Shown here piece by piece: positions 9,451 to 21,585 of a stretch of DNA of 64,000 bases. Positions within the stretch are counted from its first letter, which is position 1. Each line of letters opens with the position of its first letter. The position numbers and the translations under genes are program-made. The stretch covers positions 4,345,092 through 4,409,091 of the forward strand of contig JAKSZT010054335.1 of assembly GCA_026826555.1 (NCBI GenBank). The letters run 5' to 3'. The notes beneath the pieces were generated by a model. The model saw only the letters and a list, made by a program, of their open reading frames with translations. It was not told where the DNA came from and made no database searches. The stretch comes from Tolypeutes matacus. Lineage: Eukaryota > Chordata > Mammalia > Cingulata > Chlamyphoridae.

Positions 9451-11884
9451 GCTGTCCTGTAGCGGAAGAAGCACGTTTCCCAGGGCCCGTCTCCACCTCT
9501 CTGCAGTAGAAGTCGTCTTCCAGCCCAGAACTGCGGGCGGCTGCCTCAGTCCCGGGCTGCTGAGGCGTATTTGCTGAGGGATCGATTGGCATGAAGGCGT
9601 GAGCACTGTACGAGGTGGCTGGTGGCCAGGACTCTTTGCACTAGGAACCGTGCTCCCTGGTGCCCGCTCCGTCCTGACGTGGCCCCCCCAGCTCACCCAG
9701 AGCACCCACTGCCCCCTGCCCCGCACGCTGCTCTCCACCTGCCCACCTGTGCCTGTTCCCAATCCCCGCACCTGCTAGTCTCCCTCGGGCTCCTGCGGCT
9801 CCCCTGGCCTGTGAGCAGAGGCAGCCAGAAGGACCTTGATATTTGCACCCCCAGGGGGAGAGCGTGGGATGCTGATCTAACCACGGCAGGCCCCTCAGAG
9901 GGGGTCCTAGGACTCTGCCTGTGACAGCAGCCCGCCTGGTCTCTCCCTGCCCCCTTCCTCACTGCCCGTCAGCATTTCCGGGGAGCACTTCCTAATGAGC
10001 CTGTTTCGCACGAACCCCACGTCTGCCTCTGGGAACCCCAGCCAAGACACAGCCACCTTTCGCCCGAGGGGTGGAACCCCAGAAGGCGGAGTGGGGTGCC
10101 AGGCTGAGCCCTCCCCAGGCACGTCTCATGCCACTGGGGGCCAGCAGGCCCATACCCGTGGTTTTCAATCTATCTAGATTATTTGTTGATCTATTTTAAA
10201 TGGAAAGGATTCCGAACATGGAGGACAGAGTCGGGAGGTACTTCTGGAAAACTAACATGTTTTTCTGCCCCTGAAACTAAAAAAAAACAACAACAAAAAA
10301 GAAAACAAGCAGCACCGCACCCTCGCACAAGGAGAGGCAGGGGAGAGAGGCAAGGCGGGGCCCTTGCCCGGGGAGCCGGACCTGACCCGAACCTGAACCG
10401 TCTCACGGGCAGCCGGGGACGCAGCGCCCAAGGGTGGGCAGCCCACACCGTGGAGCCTGTGGCAGGGCCCACCATGCGGCCAGTGCCCGGGAGTGTCCTT
10501 CCCGCCACGGGTGTCCAGCAGGGGGGTGCCGGAGGTGGGGGAGCAAGGAGGAGCGGGAGCGGGCGGCCCTGAGCACGTGGCAGTGGACACGTGGCCTCCT
10601 CACCGGCCTCCCCTCGTGGCCCACGTGGCCCCTCTGCAATGTTGGGCTTCCCCCCTGCACTTACCAGCCCCGGAGAGTAACCGGGGCCAGGGCAGGGGGG
10701 TAAACTAATCGTGCTCTAGATTACAGCTTTGTGAGACCCTGCCCAGAGGCCAGCTACGCTGTGCCCAGACCCCTGACCCTCAGAGAGAGTGAGGCGGCTA
10801 AGCGCGTTGAACGCGCTGCATGTAGCAACAGAAAACCAGCGTAGAGGGTTGACGGGGGAAGTGGAGCATTCCCTTCCCATCCTGCAGCTCCGTCCAGGAG
10901 GCCCCAGGACCCCAGGATCAGTGACAGCGGGGGGCTGCCACCCATGACACTACAAGTGGCCTCCGGAGGCTCAGACGTGGCTGGTGCTGAGGAGCAGCCC
11001 ACTGCTGAGCCCCCAGCGGGCAGAGCCAGGAGCTGCCCCCGGCCTGGCGTGGCCACTCACCAGGGCAGTGACCCAAGCTCGGCAGCGGGGCGAGTCCCAG
11101 GAAAGCTAAGGAGAAGGTTTTCTCCAGCCCCCTGGAACGTGAGATTGGAAGCAGAAACCAAATTCACAGAACCTGAAGGGATGCTTCTCTCCAGCTAAGG
11201 TAAGGGCTGAGGCCGACACCCGTCAGGGTGGGAAACGAGCCCGGCGCCGGGACGCAGTCCCCAGGGGAGGCTCAGGGCGGGTGAGGGCTCGGCAGCATCT
11301 TCCCCCTGGCGCTGAGCAGGGGGGCCTTGCTCGGGGCAGCGAGGGAGAAGGTACAAGGTGGGCATCACCGTAAGAGGGTTCAGGAGAGACACGCTGGGAT
11401 TCGGGCCTGTGCAGGGGGTGGGGAGCGGGTCTAAGGAGGGCTTTGCTCTAGCTTGGACGCTGCCCGATGTGGGGACAGACGGACGACCGCGAGTCCTAGT
11501 AAACCCAGTCTGTAGGAACGGCAGGGCAGCCCGAGGCTCAAGCTGTCCCTAGCCAGGACAGAGGAACGCCTGGAAATTTCTGAGGTTTGAACAGCGCTCA
11601 CGTTTGCCCGTGCTCCTGGGGACGGAGTGGCCTTGACTTTGTTCCGCGTCATTGTCATCAGAGTGAGCTCGTCCCTGCTTGTGTCCTGTGAAGAGCTTTA
11701 TGTTCAAGGAGAACTCCCAGGCCCGCTGCAAGGGCCAGGCCGGCTCCGGGGCGCGGGAGGGCGTCCCTGCAGAGCCCTCTTTTTCCATTTCCCACCTCAT
11801 TCCAGCAACAATAGCCCCCTTGCAGGTATGCTCCGCTGATCAAGGAGGATTTCTCCCCGAGAGTCACCAGGGACGCGTCAGGTG
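9451..11884. other. GC-rich gene-free DNA
   Basis: CpG content is high around 10300-10660. Overlapping frames of 70-130 codons on both strands arise from scarcity of stops and not from coding constraint. An A-rich interruption at 10280-10310 (AAAAAAACAACAACAAAAAA) may be an old retroposon tail. A CTCF-like string, TCCAGCAGGGGGGTGCC, lies at 10514-10530. No gene was recognised. Confidence 0.45.
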
Positions 11885-12110
11885 GCCACACACTGGTGAA
11901 GACGTTTGGGAAAGCAGTTTTGCAATGTTGGCCAAGATGCTTTCACCCACTTATGGGAATTTGTCCTAAGGAAACCTTTGAAAATACTTCAAAGAGCCAC
12001 ATCCCAAGGATGTACAGTATAGAGCTGTTTAAAACAATAGAACAAATGGTGGAGACCCAATGTCCAATCAGAGGGAATCAGATAAATCCGAAGCCATTCA
12101 TGTCTTTTTG
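11885..12110 (+). repeat. Old L1 3' UTR, sense
   Basis: The string order GGGAAAGCAGTTTTGCAATG, GGAATTTGTCCTAAGGAAA, ATGTACAGTATAGAGCTG and CCAATGTCCAATCAGAGG follows the sense 3' UTR of old L1M elements. It is heavily mutated and has no A tail. Confidence 0.55.
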
Positions 12111-13397
12111 CAAATTCCCAGAACCTTAAGGGTTTGTGTTGTAAGATTTTTGCTTTTCATTTTTTTAATCAAATGCATCATGGCAAATGGGGATGAACCT
12201 GAATATAATCTCTTTGAGGCTGCTGGAAGAGAAGGAGCTGACAAGGGGCAATGACTATGCCCGTGACCTCCAGACCGAATAGCACGGACGTGCTGCCTCT
12301 AACTTGTCTGTCAGATCCCTCTGGGCCCTTGAGTCTGAAGGTCACAGATGGTCCAAGGGGCAGTGAAGACTCAGTCTTCCGTATGGGGCCTGGGGTAACA
12401 CCAGCCTCGCTGCCCTGAGTTAAGGGATAAACAAAATGTCACTGGACACAATGTTCAACCAAAGTGGAAGTCCTACCAGGGCCTTGATCAGAGGGCGACG
12501 CCTTCTGCTGTGACCTCTACAAGGGAGGGACGCTTGTCAGTCATGATCATACACTCAAAGGGGGAAAGTCTACAGTATCTGCTCCTTATATTTTCCTCTG
12601 TTGAAAGGCTCTTGCTCCTTAAAGAACATTCTGCTGAAGCTGGGCACACTCCTCTAATCACCCTCACCGAACCTGAAGCTGAAGCTGAGCAGTGCTTCAT
12701 GGGGGCCCAGGCTTTACGGGGTGAGCTGGACTACAAAGCACTGCAGGGTGAGTTCCTGCATGCACAGCCCTGCCTACCAACCCCAACCTGGCCCCAGCCT
12801 CTACTGGGCCCCTAGGGTGGGAGCTGATGCTGGGCCCGTTCCCCTGCTCCCTTCTGCCACCTCTCAGCCTGGAGCAATGGGGTCTTTACCTCCCACCTCC
12901 CTGAAGCTGCCCCTGCCTCAGAATCTAAATATTATCAAATTCCCACTCTATGCAAGAAGGTCCCTTGTAAACAACTTGAGACTAGGACATGGGTCCATAT
13001 TTATTTATCCCCAAACGCCTGACCATCTGGCAGGGGTGAGAGCCCTGTACTTCCCGTCACAGGTTGGGTCAGATGTGGGCAGGTAGAAATGGGAGGGTAT
13101 TCCAGATGGAGAGAGCACAGCTAGCGTAAAAGCAGGGAGGCAGAAACTCTGGGCCAGTCACCGAGAACGGGGAGCAGTTCTATTGGTTGAAGCACAGGGG
13201 TGGAAAGAAGCAAGGGGAGAAACGGCTGGACAAATGGACGGAGACCAGCCTTGCGGAGGGTCTGAGCAGTGGTGGCTCCAGGGGTGGCGGAACCCCAGCA
13301 GGATGGGCTGGGATGATTTGGTTGAGGCCATGGACCAGTGCTGTCACTGGGCCTCTCACTGCCCCTCATCTGAGCTTCTGTCCCTGGAACATCACGG
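12111..13397. other. Mixed unique and ancient-repeat-like DNA, no gene
   Basis: The part at about 13080-13250 (GAGGGTATTCCAGATGGAGAG, AAAAGCAGGGAGGCAG) resembles a widespread but old mammalian interspersed sequence that I cannot name confidently. The remainder looks unique. Open frames here show no domains. Confidence 0.3.
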
Positions 13398-13618
13398 CCT
13401 GTAGGTAGCAGTAAACTTTGACGATGCTCTTTCATAATTTGTTAACAAATGTTGCACAACAATGCAAGGAATTGGTGGTGGGGTGATGTGTGGGAGCCCC
13501 GTGTGATGTTATGCATGTTTGTTTTCTAAGTTCACAACTTTTACTATACACCTATTGTTTATGGATGTTCATGTAGGAGTGATATACTGCAATAATTTTT
13601 TTAAAAATAAAATAAAAT
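13398..13618 (+). mobile_element. L1-type 3' tail, copy 2 of 3
   Basis: The same segment as at 9204-9450: GCCTGTAGGTAGCAGTAAAC, ACAAATGTTGCACAACAATG, GTGATGTTATGCATGTTTG, TGTTCATGTAGGAGTGATAT, then GCAATAATTTTTTT and an AAAATAAAATAAAA end. No SINE head precedes this copy. Confidence 0.65.
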
Positions 13619-13879
13619 GAACATGCCAAAACAACCGCACAGTCCAATGGGCCAAGGATATAAATTAGCAACTCACTAGAAAAGGCAACTAAGGGGCAAA
13701 TCGACCTAAGAGAAGGTGTCAGCATCCCCAGGAATCCAGGATGACAGTCTGGCTTTAGTGGTCGATTGATAGCCCACCCAGTCATCTTGTAAAATAACGG
13801 CCTTGTATGAGGACTGGAGGTCAGAAATGAGTTTGCAAAAATGTTTTGCTTTATTACTTAACAACATAACCTGGAGATT

Positions 13880-15850
13880 TCTTAAGTAAACATGTGTCAT
13901 TCTTTTGTAATGATTATACACCATTCTGTGATATAGATGTATTATCCAACCATTTCCCTGTTGATGGGCAGAAAAGATATTGTGTGTCCATGGGTATGTG
14001 TATTTTAAGTTGTGATAAGTCTTCCCAGATTGCTTCCACAATGACTGCCACAGTTCTCATTTTATGAGCGTATCCTCGACTTCAAGTGCCCACCAGAAGT
14101 ACAGCCTGAAGAAGGAGAAAAAAAGAGCTCTTTTGTTAAATATATTCCTGAGGACATATTCTTTTTTTATGCTATCGTAAATGGAATTGTTTACTTAATT
14201 TCAGATTGTTCCTTGCTAGTGCATAGAAATACAAATGATTTCTGTGTATGGATCGTGTACCCCATACCCTGCTGAACCTGTTTATTAGTTCTAATAGTTT
14301 GTGCATGCAGATTCCCTAGGATTTTCTATATATAAGAATATATCATCTGCAAAAAGAGATAGTTTTACATCGTCCTTCCAATCTGGATGCCTTTTTTTTT
14401 CTCGCCTAATTGCTGTAACGGCTAATGTTGAACAGAAGTGTTGAGAGCAGACATGCACATCTTATTCCTGCTCTTAGGGTGAAAGCATTCAGTCTTTCTC
14501 CATGGAGGATGATGCTAGCTATGAGCACCTCGGAGGACTAACCCAACAAAGTTTAATGTTTCTGTCTAGTTAAGACTGTCCTCAAGGTTAAACATATATA
14601 TATCCACCAAAGTTTTTCTCTAGATTTTTTATAATTTTATTTTTTATTACATCTATTGTATTTGGTTCTTTTTTGTAACTTCTATTTCTTTGCTGAGATT
14701 TTTCTGACTTTTCATTTGTTTCAAGTGAGTTTATCATTTCTTGTTGGAGCATTTTTTTGTGGTGGCACTTTAAAATCCTTACCAGGGAAGCGGATGCGGC
14801 TCAAGCGATTGGGCTCCCGTCTACCATATAGGAGGTCTAGGGTTCGATTCCCGGGGCCTCCTGGTGAAAGCGAGCTGGCCCATGCAGGAGAGCTGGCCTG
14901 AGTGGAGAGCTGGCCCGCACAGAGAGCTGGTGCAGCAAGATGACTCAACAAAAAGAGACACAGAGGAGAGACAATGAGAGACTCAGCAGACCAGAGAGCT
15001 GAGGTGGCCCAAGAGACTGAGCGCCTCTCTCCCACTCCAGAAGGTCCCAGGATCAGTTCCCAGTACTACCTAAAGAGAAGGCAAGCAGACACAGAAGAAA
15101 CACAGAGAGCAGACTGCGAGCGCAAAACAACGAGGGGGGAGGGGAAGAAATAAGTAAATCTTAAAAAAAAAAAAAAAATCCTTACCAGACAATTCCAACA
15201 TCTGATTTGTCTCATTGTTGGTAAGTGTTGATCCTCTTTCCTCAGTCAAGTTGTGATTTTCCTGGTTCTTGGTACGATGAGTGATTTTTCCATTGTATCC
15301 TGGCCACTCTGGATATTATATCCTGAGACTCTGAATCCTGCTTAACCTTATTTTCGGCAGGCCCCCTGCCGAGGTGTGGCACGAGGTTCCGACGGGTGCC
15401 TTGGCAACACGCCCGAGCACAGGTGGGCACTGCGCTCGTGCCCCTTAGCAGGTGTGTGTGGTGGAGATTCAGCCTCCCAGCCCGGCCGGCAGATTGCAGC
15501 GAAGAGCTGACTCGCCCTGCTTCGCCGCTTTCGACTGGGTGCTGAGCTCAGCTCCTCCCCGGGTCCCACAGACACGAGGGACGGAGAGGGGAGGACGTGC
15601 ACTGCCAGCCAGCTCCACCTCGCACGCCTCCACGCTTTCATCAGCTACCCGCTGGGACCCCCCGACACCAGGGCAGGGAAGGAGCACTGGCGACCCCCTC
15701 ACCCCACCACATTCGGTCTTGCTGCTGCCAGCTGGGTGTGGAGGTTCAGCTCCCCACTTGGCCCTCCTGACTCCAAAGGGAGAGAGCTCGGTGTAGTGGT
15801 GACAAGCCTGCGTGGGGTCAGAGGTTCAGCTCCCCACTGGACCCCGCTGG
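13880..15850 (-). mobile_element. Antisense L1 with internal deletion (3' UTR, ORF2 part, ORF1/5' region)
   Basis: Moving left to right the + strand shows the reverse of an L1. A 3' UTR-like part (13880-14105) comes first, then ORF2 C-terminal/reverse-transcriptase sequence (14130-14530, for example AAAGCATTCAGTCTTTCTCC and ATATCATCTGCAAAAAGAGA). A jump follows to ORF1/5' region sequence (14580-15350, for example ATTCCAACATCTGATTTGTC and GATTTTCCTGGTTCTTGGTA), and then the GC-rich 5' UTR (15350-15850, with GGTTCAGCTCCCCACTTGG repeated near 15745 and 15822). Most of ORF2 is missing. A SINE interrupts it at 14786-15174. Confidence 0.75.
14772..15188 (+). mobile_element. Dimeric DAS-type SINE with 14-bp target duplications
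   Basis: The body 14786-15174 is flanked by AAAATCCTTACCAG at 14772-14785 and 15175-15188. The head has TGCGGCTCAAGCGATTGGG and GGGTTCGATTCCC. Then come GAGAGCTGGC-type repeats, GGTGCAGCAAGATGACTCAA, and a second tRNA-like unit (GGTGGCCCAAGAGACTGAG, GGATCAGTTCCC). It ends in GTAAATCTT plus 16 A. It inserted into the antisense L1: removing it and one duplication restores continuous L1 sequence. The copy at 49357-49775 is the same subtype. Confidence 0.92.
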
Positions 15851-18800
15851 AGGAGCTGGAGCACGGTTACCTCCACAGGTAGCAGGTGGAAGGTCCTCTC
15901 CCGAGTCTCAGCAATACTGTCCCACCAAGGGAGTCCCAACACACACCTGCTTCCGCTGGGTGGGAGGCGTGGAAAGGGAGGAGAAGAAACCCCAAAAGGT
16001 CCTGTCGGTGACGAGCTGCCTCCAGGAGCGGGTGGGCCCGTGAGAGCTGTGGAGCTCACACCTCCGTCCTTCCCGCCTGGCTTCTGTGCCAAGCCTGCTC
16101 GTGGGCGACCGGGGAAGCCAGCAGCCTGGGGAGGCCCCCGTGCGGGCCTGGGGGCACCAGGACAGCCCGCTGCACCGTGAGTCTCGGGGCCTCAAGGCAA
16201 ACGCAGAGCAGAGGCCGCCGGGCTTAGACCAGCTCAGGGACAAAGTGCCTGCGGCTGCGTTTACTTCCAGGTGTTCCACTTCGTTTCTAAATGTCGGCAC
16301 CAAGAATTTGTCCTGTGTTCCTGGGGATTCTAGAAGCAGAATCGTGCTCTGCTCAGCTGATGAATATACCCTCTTAGGCCTGCCTTTCCTTCAGTTTTGG
16401 GACTTTGTTATGTCAAAGTGAAATAAAACAAACAAATGGAATACTTGTTCCGGCATTAAAGGTGACTACTGCGGAATATTGCACCATTATCTTTTTTTTT
16501 TTCCTGGTGAATTATTAATAAACCCTGTTTTTGTTTGATGCCAGCTAACAATTTCTAAAAACAGATCTACAACTTCAGCTGGAATGCATGTCCATGAATC
16601 ACGCTGCTGAAAACTCAATTGTACCGTTAGCAGAAACTTCTGACAATAAAACAACGACCTTCCTCTTTGGAATCCCAGCAGAACAGGAGACAGACCCAGG
16701 AGGATAAAAGGGAGAAAACTGAAATACAGTTTTCCAGATCTTCTACAGCCTCAATCGAGAATACCAAAGAGGATGAAAATCTGGATAAAGGCCATTAAAG
16801 CGCTGCCTTTGAGTCAGCTGGGAAAGGGTGGCCTCACCTCACTCCCATCAAACACCTTCAGATGCCCGCATTTCCCTTATATCAATCCTAAAATACAGGC
16901 ACCATTATCCCAAGTAGCAAAACAGAAGACTGAGCTTCAAAGAGGCCAGGAGGCCAGGTGAGCGGCGGAGCTGGGAGGCGCCCACAGGGCTGTGTGCAGC
17001 CCAGACCCTCGGTCATCCACGGACGCTTTCCTGCTGACCACGTGCCTTCAGAGCCACGCGGTTCAGCTTTCCACGAGTGGAAGCAGCCAAGACTCACAAG
17101 TTGCCCTGATCTTCCAAGAAGCACTCGAGGATGGAGATACAGCGACTGGGGATGTCTATTTTGAAACTTCTCTCAAGGAGGTTCTGACATCTGCCCCCAT
17201 CCTCTCCTCAATGGGAAGACTCAACTGACCCCACCCCCAGTGGTCTCCGATGGGACAATGCTCACACGGAGCCATCCGTTCTGTGGCATGAATTCACGGC
17301 CCACAGTGGCCAGGTGCCAGACAGCAGAGGTCCAGCAAACACCCAGCTCAGGCACGGCCCTTCTCACAGCCTGCTGCGGGGCAAACGCGAGCCAAGTGGG
17401 AAACCGCCTCTGCCAGTCCACGGAAGCTCGTCTCAGGAAGGGAGACTCTGAGGAAGTGACGGTTGAGTTCCCCTCAGAGAGTGAAGCCAGAACTACCCGG
17501 TGGAGAGATGAAGGAGGAGCTTTCCAGGAAGGAGACGGGCGTGGCCCAATGTGGAGAAAGCCGGCCACGTCCCACATTGGTGGGGTAAAGAGGGCAGGGG
17601 GAGGCAGGGGGGCTTACAGACAGAGGTGGGACAGCTTACACGTGAAAAGACTCTTCCGACTGCAATGTGAGAGCTGTGAGCCAGCGTCCAGGTGTGGGAG
17701 CAAGAGTCTGGGAGGAGGGGAGGGGGCTTGGACTCAGGTGGGGCAAGAGAGCCAGAGCAAACTGAGATTAGGGGATAAAACCCTCGGGCTCAGGGGCAGA
17801 TTGTGGGGGGAGAAGGTGTCAGGCAGGACTCTGACTTGTGCAACGGGGGAAACTGCAGCTCACTGAGATAAGGGGAAGGACGGGGCGCGTTTCGGGGGTG
17901 GAGGCGGTCGGGGCCCAGGCTGGGCTCGGGAAGGTCTCTGAGCTCTCGCAGAGGAGATGCCAACCCCGCCGCTGAAAAGACGTGGGTGTCCTCGCTGGTG
18001 GAGAGGAGGCCGAGGGGAGGGCTGAGGCCTCTGCGCCTTTGAGGTCCGGGCCACCCAGCTGGCCCTCAGCGGTCAGAGAGGCTCAGAGAGGGAGGGAAGC
18101 CCAGAGGCCTGCGGGTCCTGGAGGCCAGGGGGAGCGACGTCCAGAAGGCGCAGGTGGCGACAGCGCTCAGTGCTCTCCACTCAGCTGGGTGGAGACGGAG
18201 AGAGGCCCTCTGGGCTGGGCAGTGTGGAGCTGGCCCTGCGGAGAGCGGTTTGGGCAGAAGCCAGGCTGAGGTGGACCGGGGTGCCATGGAGGGCATGAAA
18301 CGGAGACAGTGGACAGCAGACGAGGCAGGCACGAGGGTCTGAGGGAGGCTTTTGTCCAAGTGGAGAGCTCGACAGCGCTCGGCGTGGGGGGCCGCCGGCA
18401 CGTGGAGAGCTGGGTGCCCCCCACAGCTCCTTGCAGGGGCAGCCCGTTTCCCGCAAACGCCAGAGTGACTCTGTCGTCCCGCCCGTCTGAGGGCTGCCCG
18501 AGGTCCTGCCGGAGCTTGCCCGGCTGTGCTGAGAAGAGCAGCGAGGACACGAGGACACGCAGGGGGTCCTTGCCCCAGGCGCCACACTCAACAAAGGGGA
18601 TGGGAGCGGTGGGCAATGCCCCAGCCGCCCTGTCCCCAAGCATCGTCCTCAAAGGGATGCTCCATGCTGTGCCAGCAGGGCTGCAATGGAGACGGAGCCC
18701 CAGCCGTCCCTGATGGCAGCGGCTCAGGAACCTCCTCCTTAAGGCTTTTCTCCCTCATTCCCCGCTTTCTCCCTTGGGCTTCCTGGGATCACCAAACAAA

Positions 18801-19309
18801 TAAATACACTCACCCAAGTCCGTGTCTCCAGAGTCTGCTTTAGGGGGATCCTGAACTAAGATGGGGGTGAATTTCCTAGGAAGGCAGGAGGGGTTAGGAT
18901 CCAAGTACACTAGGCAGGACGAGCCCAAAAGCTGCTATGTTTGGTATAAAAATAAAAATAAGGCCTCCGTGACGTCCTCTGTTCTCTGTGTAACGGAAGA
19001 GGCCGGGCCACGTGCTGAGAAGGAAAGGGGGGAGATCAGCAGCGCACAGCGCCTGGAGAAGGCCAGCGTCACTCAGTGGGCGAGCGAGCCGACCAGGGAA
19101 ACGGGAGCGTTTCCAGGAAGGGGGGGGGGGAGCCCGCCTGTCCTGTTTGCAACTTCCCAAGGCAGCGCTTGGCACAGCAGGCACAGGCAAAGCCGGGGGT
19201 CGTGCTCGCCACACGAGCCACGGAACGGGGCCACGGAGAGAGCCGTCACGACCACGAGTCTTCCCTGGCCAGGGGAGGAGTGAAGAAAAGGGGAGCTGGT
19301 GGGTTTAGA
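15851..19309. other. GC-rich gene-free DNA
   Basis: I recognise no exon. The longest frame (17240-17866, 208 codons, +) has arbitrary composition, no domain, and competes with open frames on the other strand. A G-quadruplex-type run is at 17582-17612 (GGGG, GGG, GGGGG, GGGGGG separated by 2-6 bases), and a G run is at about 19121-19130. An AT-rich island at 16428-16665 is listed separately. Confidence 0.4.
16428..16665. promoter_or_regulatory. AT-rich island, candidate conserved noncoding element
   Basis: In a GC-rich, repeat-poor neighbourhood this stretch is AT-rich and unlike any repeat I recognise. It contains GTGAATTATTAATAAACCC, GATGCCAGCTAACAATTTC, CAGCTGGAATGCATGTCC and GAATCACGCTGC, so homeodomain-, FOX- and E-box-like strings are close together. 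Conservation cannot be tested from one sequence, so this is a hypothesis only. Confidence 0.22.
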
Positions 19310-19518
19310 CGGGGTCAGCGAACTCCTTCTGCAAAGGGCCGGGGGTAAATGTTTGAGGCCCTGCTGGCCATGCAGTCTCTGTCACAGCCCCTCAAGTGCG
19401 TCGCTGAGTGCAAAGGCACCGGAGACGACACAGGAACGGCGGTGGCTGCATTTCACTTTATTCACAAAAGCAGTCCATGGCCGCGTCTGGCCCAGGGGCG
19501 GAAGTCTGCCGACCCCTG
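19310..19518 (+). repeat. hAT-Charlie-type DNA transposon relic
   Basis: The left end CGGGGTCAGCGAACTCCTTC and right end AAGTCTGCCGACCCCTG form an imperfect terminal inverted repeat. Internal strings such as CTGCAAAGGGCCGGGGGTAA, TGCAGTCTCTGTCACAGCC and TTTCACTTTATTCACAAAAG follow a common mammalian hAT MITE. Flanking 8-mers do not match, so the target duplication is lost. Confidence 0.65.
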
Positions 19519-19959
19519 GATCAAGGTAAAGAGAGAAGGTCAGGAGCCGTGCAGCGATGGCGAAGGAGGTCCCAGGTGAAGCAGGAGGTGGCCGAGAGGT
19601 GCGAGGCGGGGGTCGAGGAGCAGAGGGCCTCTCGGGCGTGCCAGCGTCAGCCAGCACGCCGAGGTGCGGGCAGGAGGAAGGCTGCCATCCGGAAGCTTGG
19701 GCGAGTGAGAGCTCTGGGCGGTCATCAGCTGAGCACGAGGGCGGCCGAGGACCCCGTGCTCCACAAAGGGGCAGGGACGGCGGCAATCGTCTGGAAGGGA
19801 CGAGAGGGGAAGAAGAGCAGAACGCCACGTCATGGCACTCGACACACGTGAGGCAGGTGAGCACCGGGCCTGGTGGCCGAGGGATGGGACCCACTGGCAT
19901 CAAAGCTACACGTTCTGTGGTTTGAGACCAGTTTCCTCCCCGGCAAACCAAAGAACCTA
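19519..19959. other. GC-rich unique DNA
   Basis: Frames are open on both strands for 100-190 codons because stops are rare. I see no domain, splice context or repeat family. Confidence 0.35.
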
Positions 19960-20345
19960 CTATCTATCATGAAAGCATCTGCAGTCTCTCCCCATACCCA
20001 ACCAGGTTAACCTTGCAGAAGCCCATTTCTGACCCTGCCTCTCCCCTGGCTCTAGAGCCTTCTATGACTCACCACTACCTAGCAAGTAGATCCCAAACTT
20101 CCCGGCAAGGCATTAAAATCCACCACCATATGGCTCCAACCTTCTGAACTCAGTCACTCACCACTCAGCTTCAGCAAACCCAATACCCACTGTTACCTGT
20201 AGCCATGCTGCAAATTCTCGCTTCTTCCCTGGCTTTCTCAGAAAGGCCCTTCCTCTCCACCTCTGACTGCCCACGCCTGGCGACCTTGGCAGAAGGCAAT
20301 CTCGCTCTCCTCGGCCAGGCTGAAAATGCGGTGTCCCTTTAAACC
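19960..20345 (+). repeat. L2-like LINE relic
   Basis: The pyrimidine-rich sequence includes CTGACCCTGCCTCTCCCCTG, GGCATTAAAATCCACCACC and TGGCTCCAACCTTCTGAAC. It follows the sense-strand layout of the L2 3' half ('aagcccttccatggctccc...aggccctccacgatctggcccc'). It is decayed, and the limits are approximate. Confidence 0.45.
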
Positions 20346-21334
20346 CTCCGTGTTCAACCTGTTTGTTCACTCTATTTAAAGGTGGGTGGAGGTGGGAGGA
20401 GGACAGGGAAGCAGGACGTGGTGGTGGAGAGCAGCCTGAACTGGGGGGCCCACGCAGAAGACCCCAGGGATGCTCCGTGGCTGGCTGGGCCCTTGGGTGT
20501 TCTCCCTCCCACACACTCGCCGTCTCCGACTGCTCCTCCCAGCCACGCAGACTGCCCTAAAAGAAACCGATGAATATGGCTGTGCCCCTCCCACGATGTT
20601 TCCAGGGGTCGGAGCGGCTCTGAGATGATGGCACTTCCTGGTGCCCGATGGAGACGCCTGGCATGCCCTTACCCAGCACCTCTCCCCGGCTCCCTCGTGC
20701 TATGGTTTGGGGGTGCCTGACCCACCTCCCTTACTAGATTGTGGGTTCACCGGGAGCATGGTTCTCTGTTTTGGCCTTTTCACCTCTTGCCCAGTTGGTG
20801 GGACTCAGTGGGGCTCTCACAGTGGCGGCAGAAGCCAGCGGAGCTCTTCCCGACAGCTATCCCTCCTCTCCTCCCGGGGTGTGGCTCGCTCTGCCGGGAC
20901 TGGAAGGTCCCCGGGAGGGCCTTCGGCTGAGACGTGGGCAGGCTACGAGCGCCGCAAGCAGGAGCTGGCCTGGCAGCGTGCTGGGCAGAGGAGCTGTTCT
21001 AGGGGACGCCCCCGAGCCCCGAGGAAAGGGCTCTGCCCCCGGAGGGCTGCACCAGGGGTGTAGCTCGAGCTCCCCCTTAGACGGCCCACCCCTCAGGGCA
21101 ACCCTGGGGAGCTTCCTGGGGCCCCAAGTGCAGCCCACCCAGCCTGCAGGCCCCTCCCTCCCAGAGGCCCGTCCAGGGTGCTGGGCGTTAAAGCTCCTCT
21201 GGGGACGCCCGCCAGCCCAGGGGTGGGCTTCGCTGGGAGACCCAAGCCCTTGGGGGTGGGCACAGCTCTCGGCAGGCCCAGCCCCTGCTCTGGGCCTGGG
21301 ATGATCTGGAGGCCCCCGCCGAGGCCAGCTCCCC
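20346..21334. other. GC-rich unique DNA
   Basis: A frame of 187 codons (20741-21304, +) and one of 172 codons (20857-21375, -) overlap each other, which argues against either being real. An L2/MIR-type phrase occurs at about 20735-20820. No gene was recognised. Confidence 0.35.
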
Positions 21335-21585
21335 TCATCAATTCCGCATCTTCCTGAAAATGTACTTTTAAGCACCTTAATTGCATTTCAGCGATAACCC
21401 TGCAAGCAAAGTGGCAGGAAGAGAAACCGTGGAGAGAGGTTTGGTGGTCAGGCTCTTTGTTTTAAATCAATCAGACATCTGCGACTAATGCAGCTGCGGG
21501 CTGCTCCTCAGGAAGCATTAGCCCTGTTAGCGGGGCTGGCAGGGACACCAAATTAGATATTTATGGGCTGGGCACGTGTGCATTA
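21335..21585. promoter_or_regulatory. Candidate conserved regulatory element rich in homeodomain and E-box motifs
   Basis: This non-repetitive island combines AAGCACCTTAATTGCATTTC, TTTTAAATCAATCAGACATC, CGACTAATGCAGCTGCGGG, GAAGCATTAGCCCTG and AAATTAGATATTTATGGGC. Several TAAT cores, a CAGCTG E-box and MEF2-like AT sequence in 250 bases, within GC-rich DNA, is the look of a developmental enhancer. No evolutionary evidence is available here. Confidence 0.28.

Noticed and set aside
17240..17866. 208-codon plus-strand frame
   Set aside because: It shows no domain, there are long frames on the opposite strand, and no promoter or splice evidence supports it.
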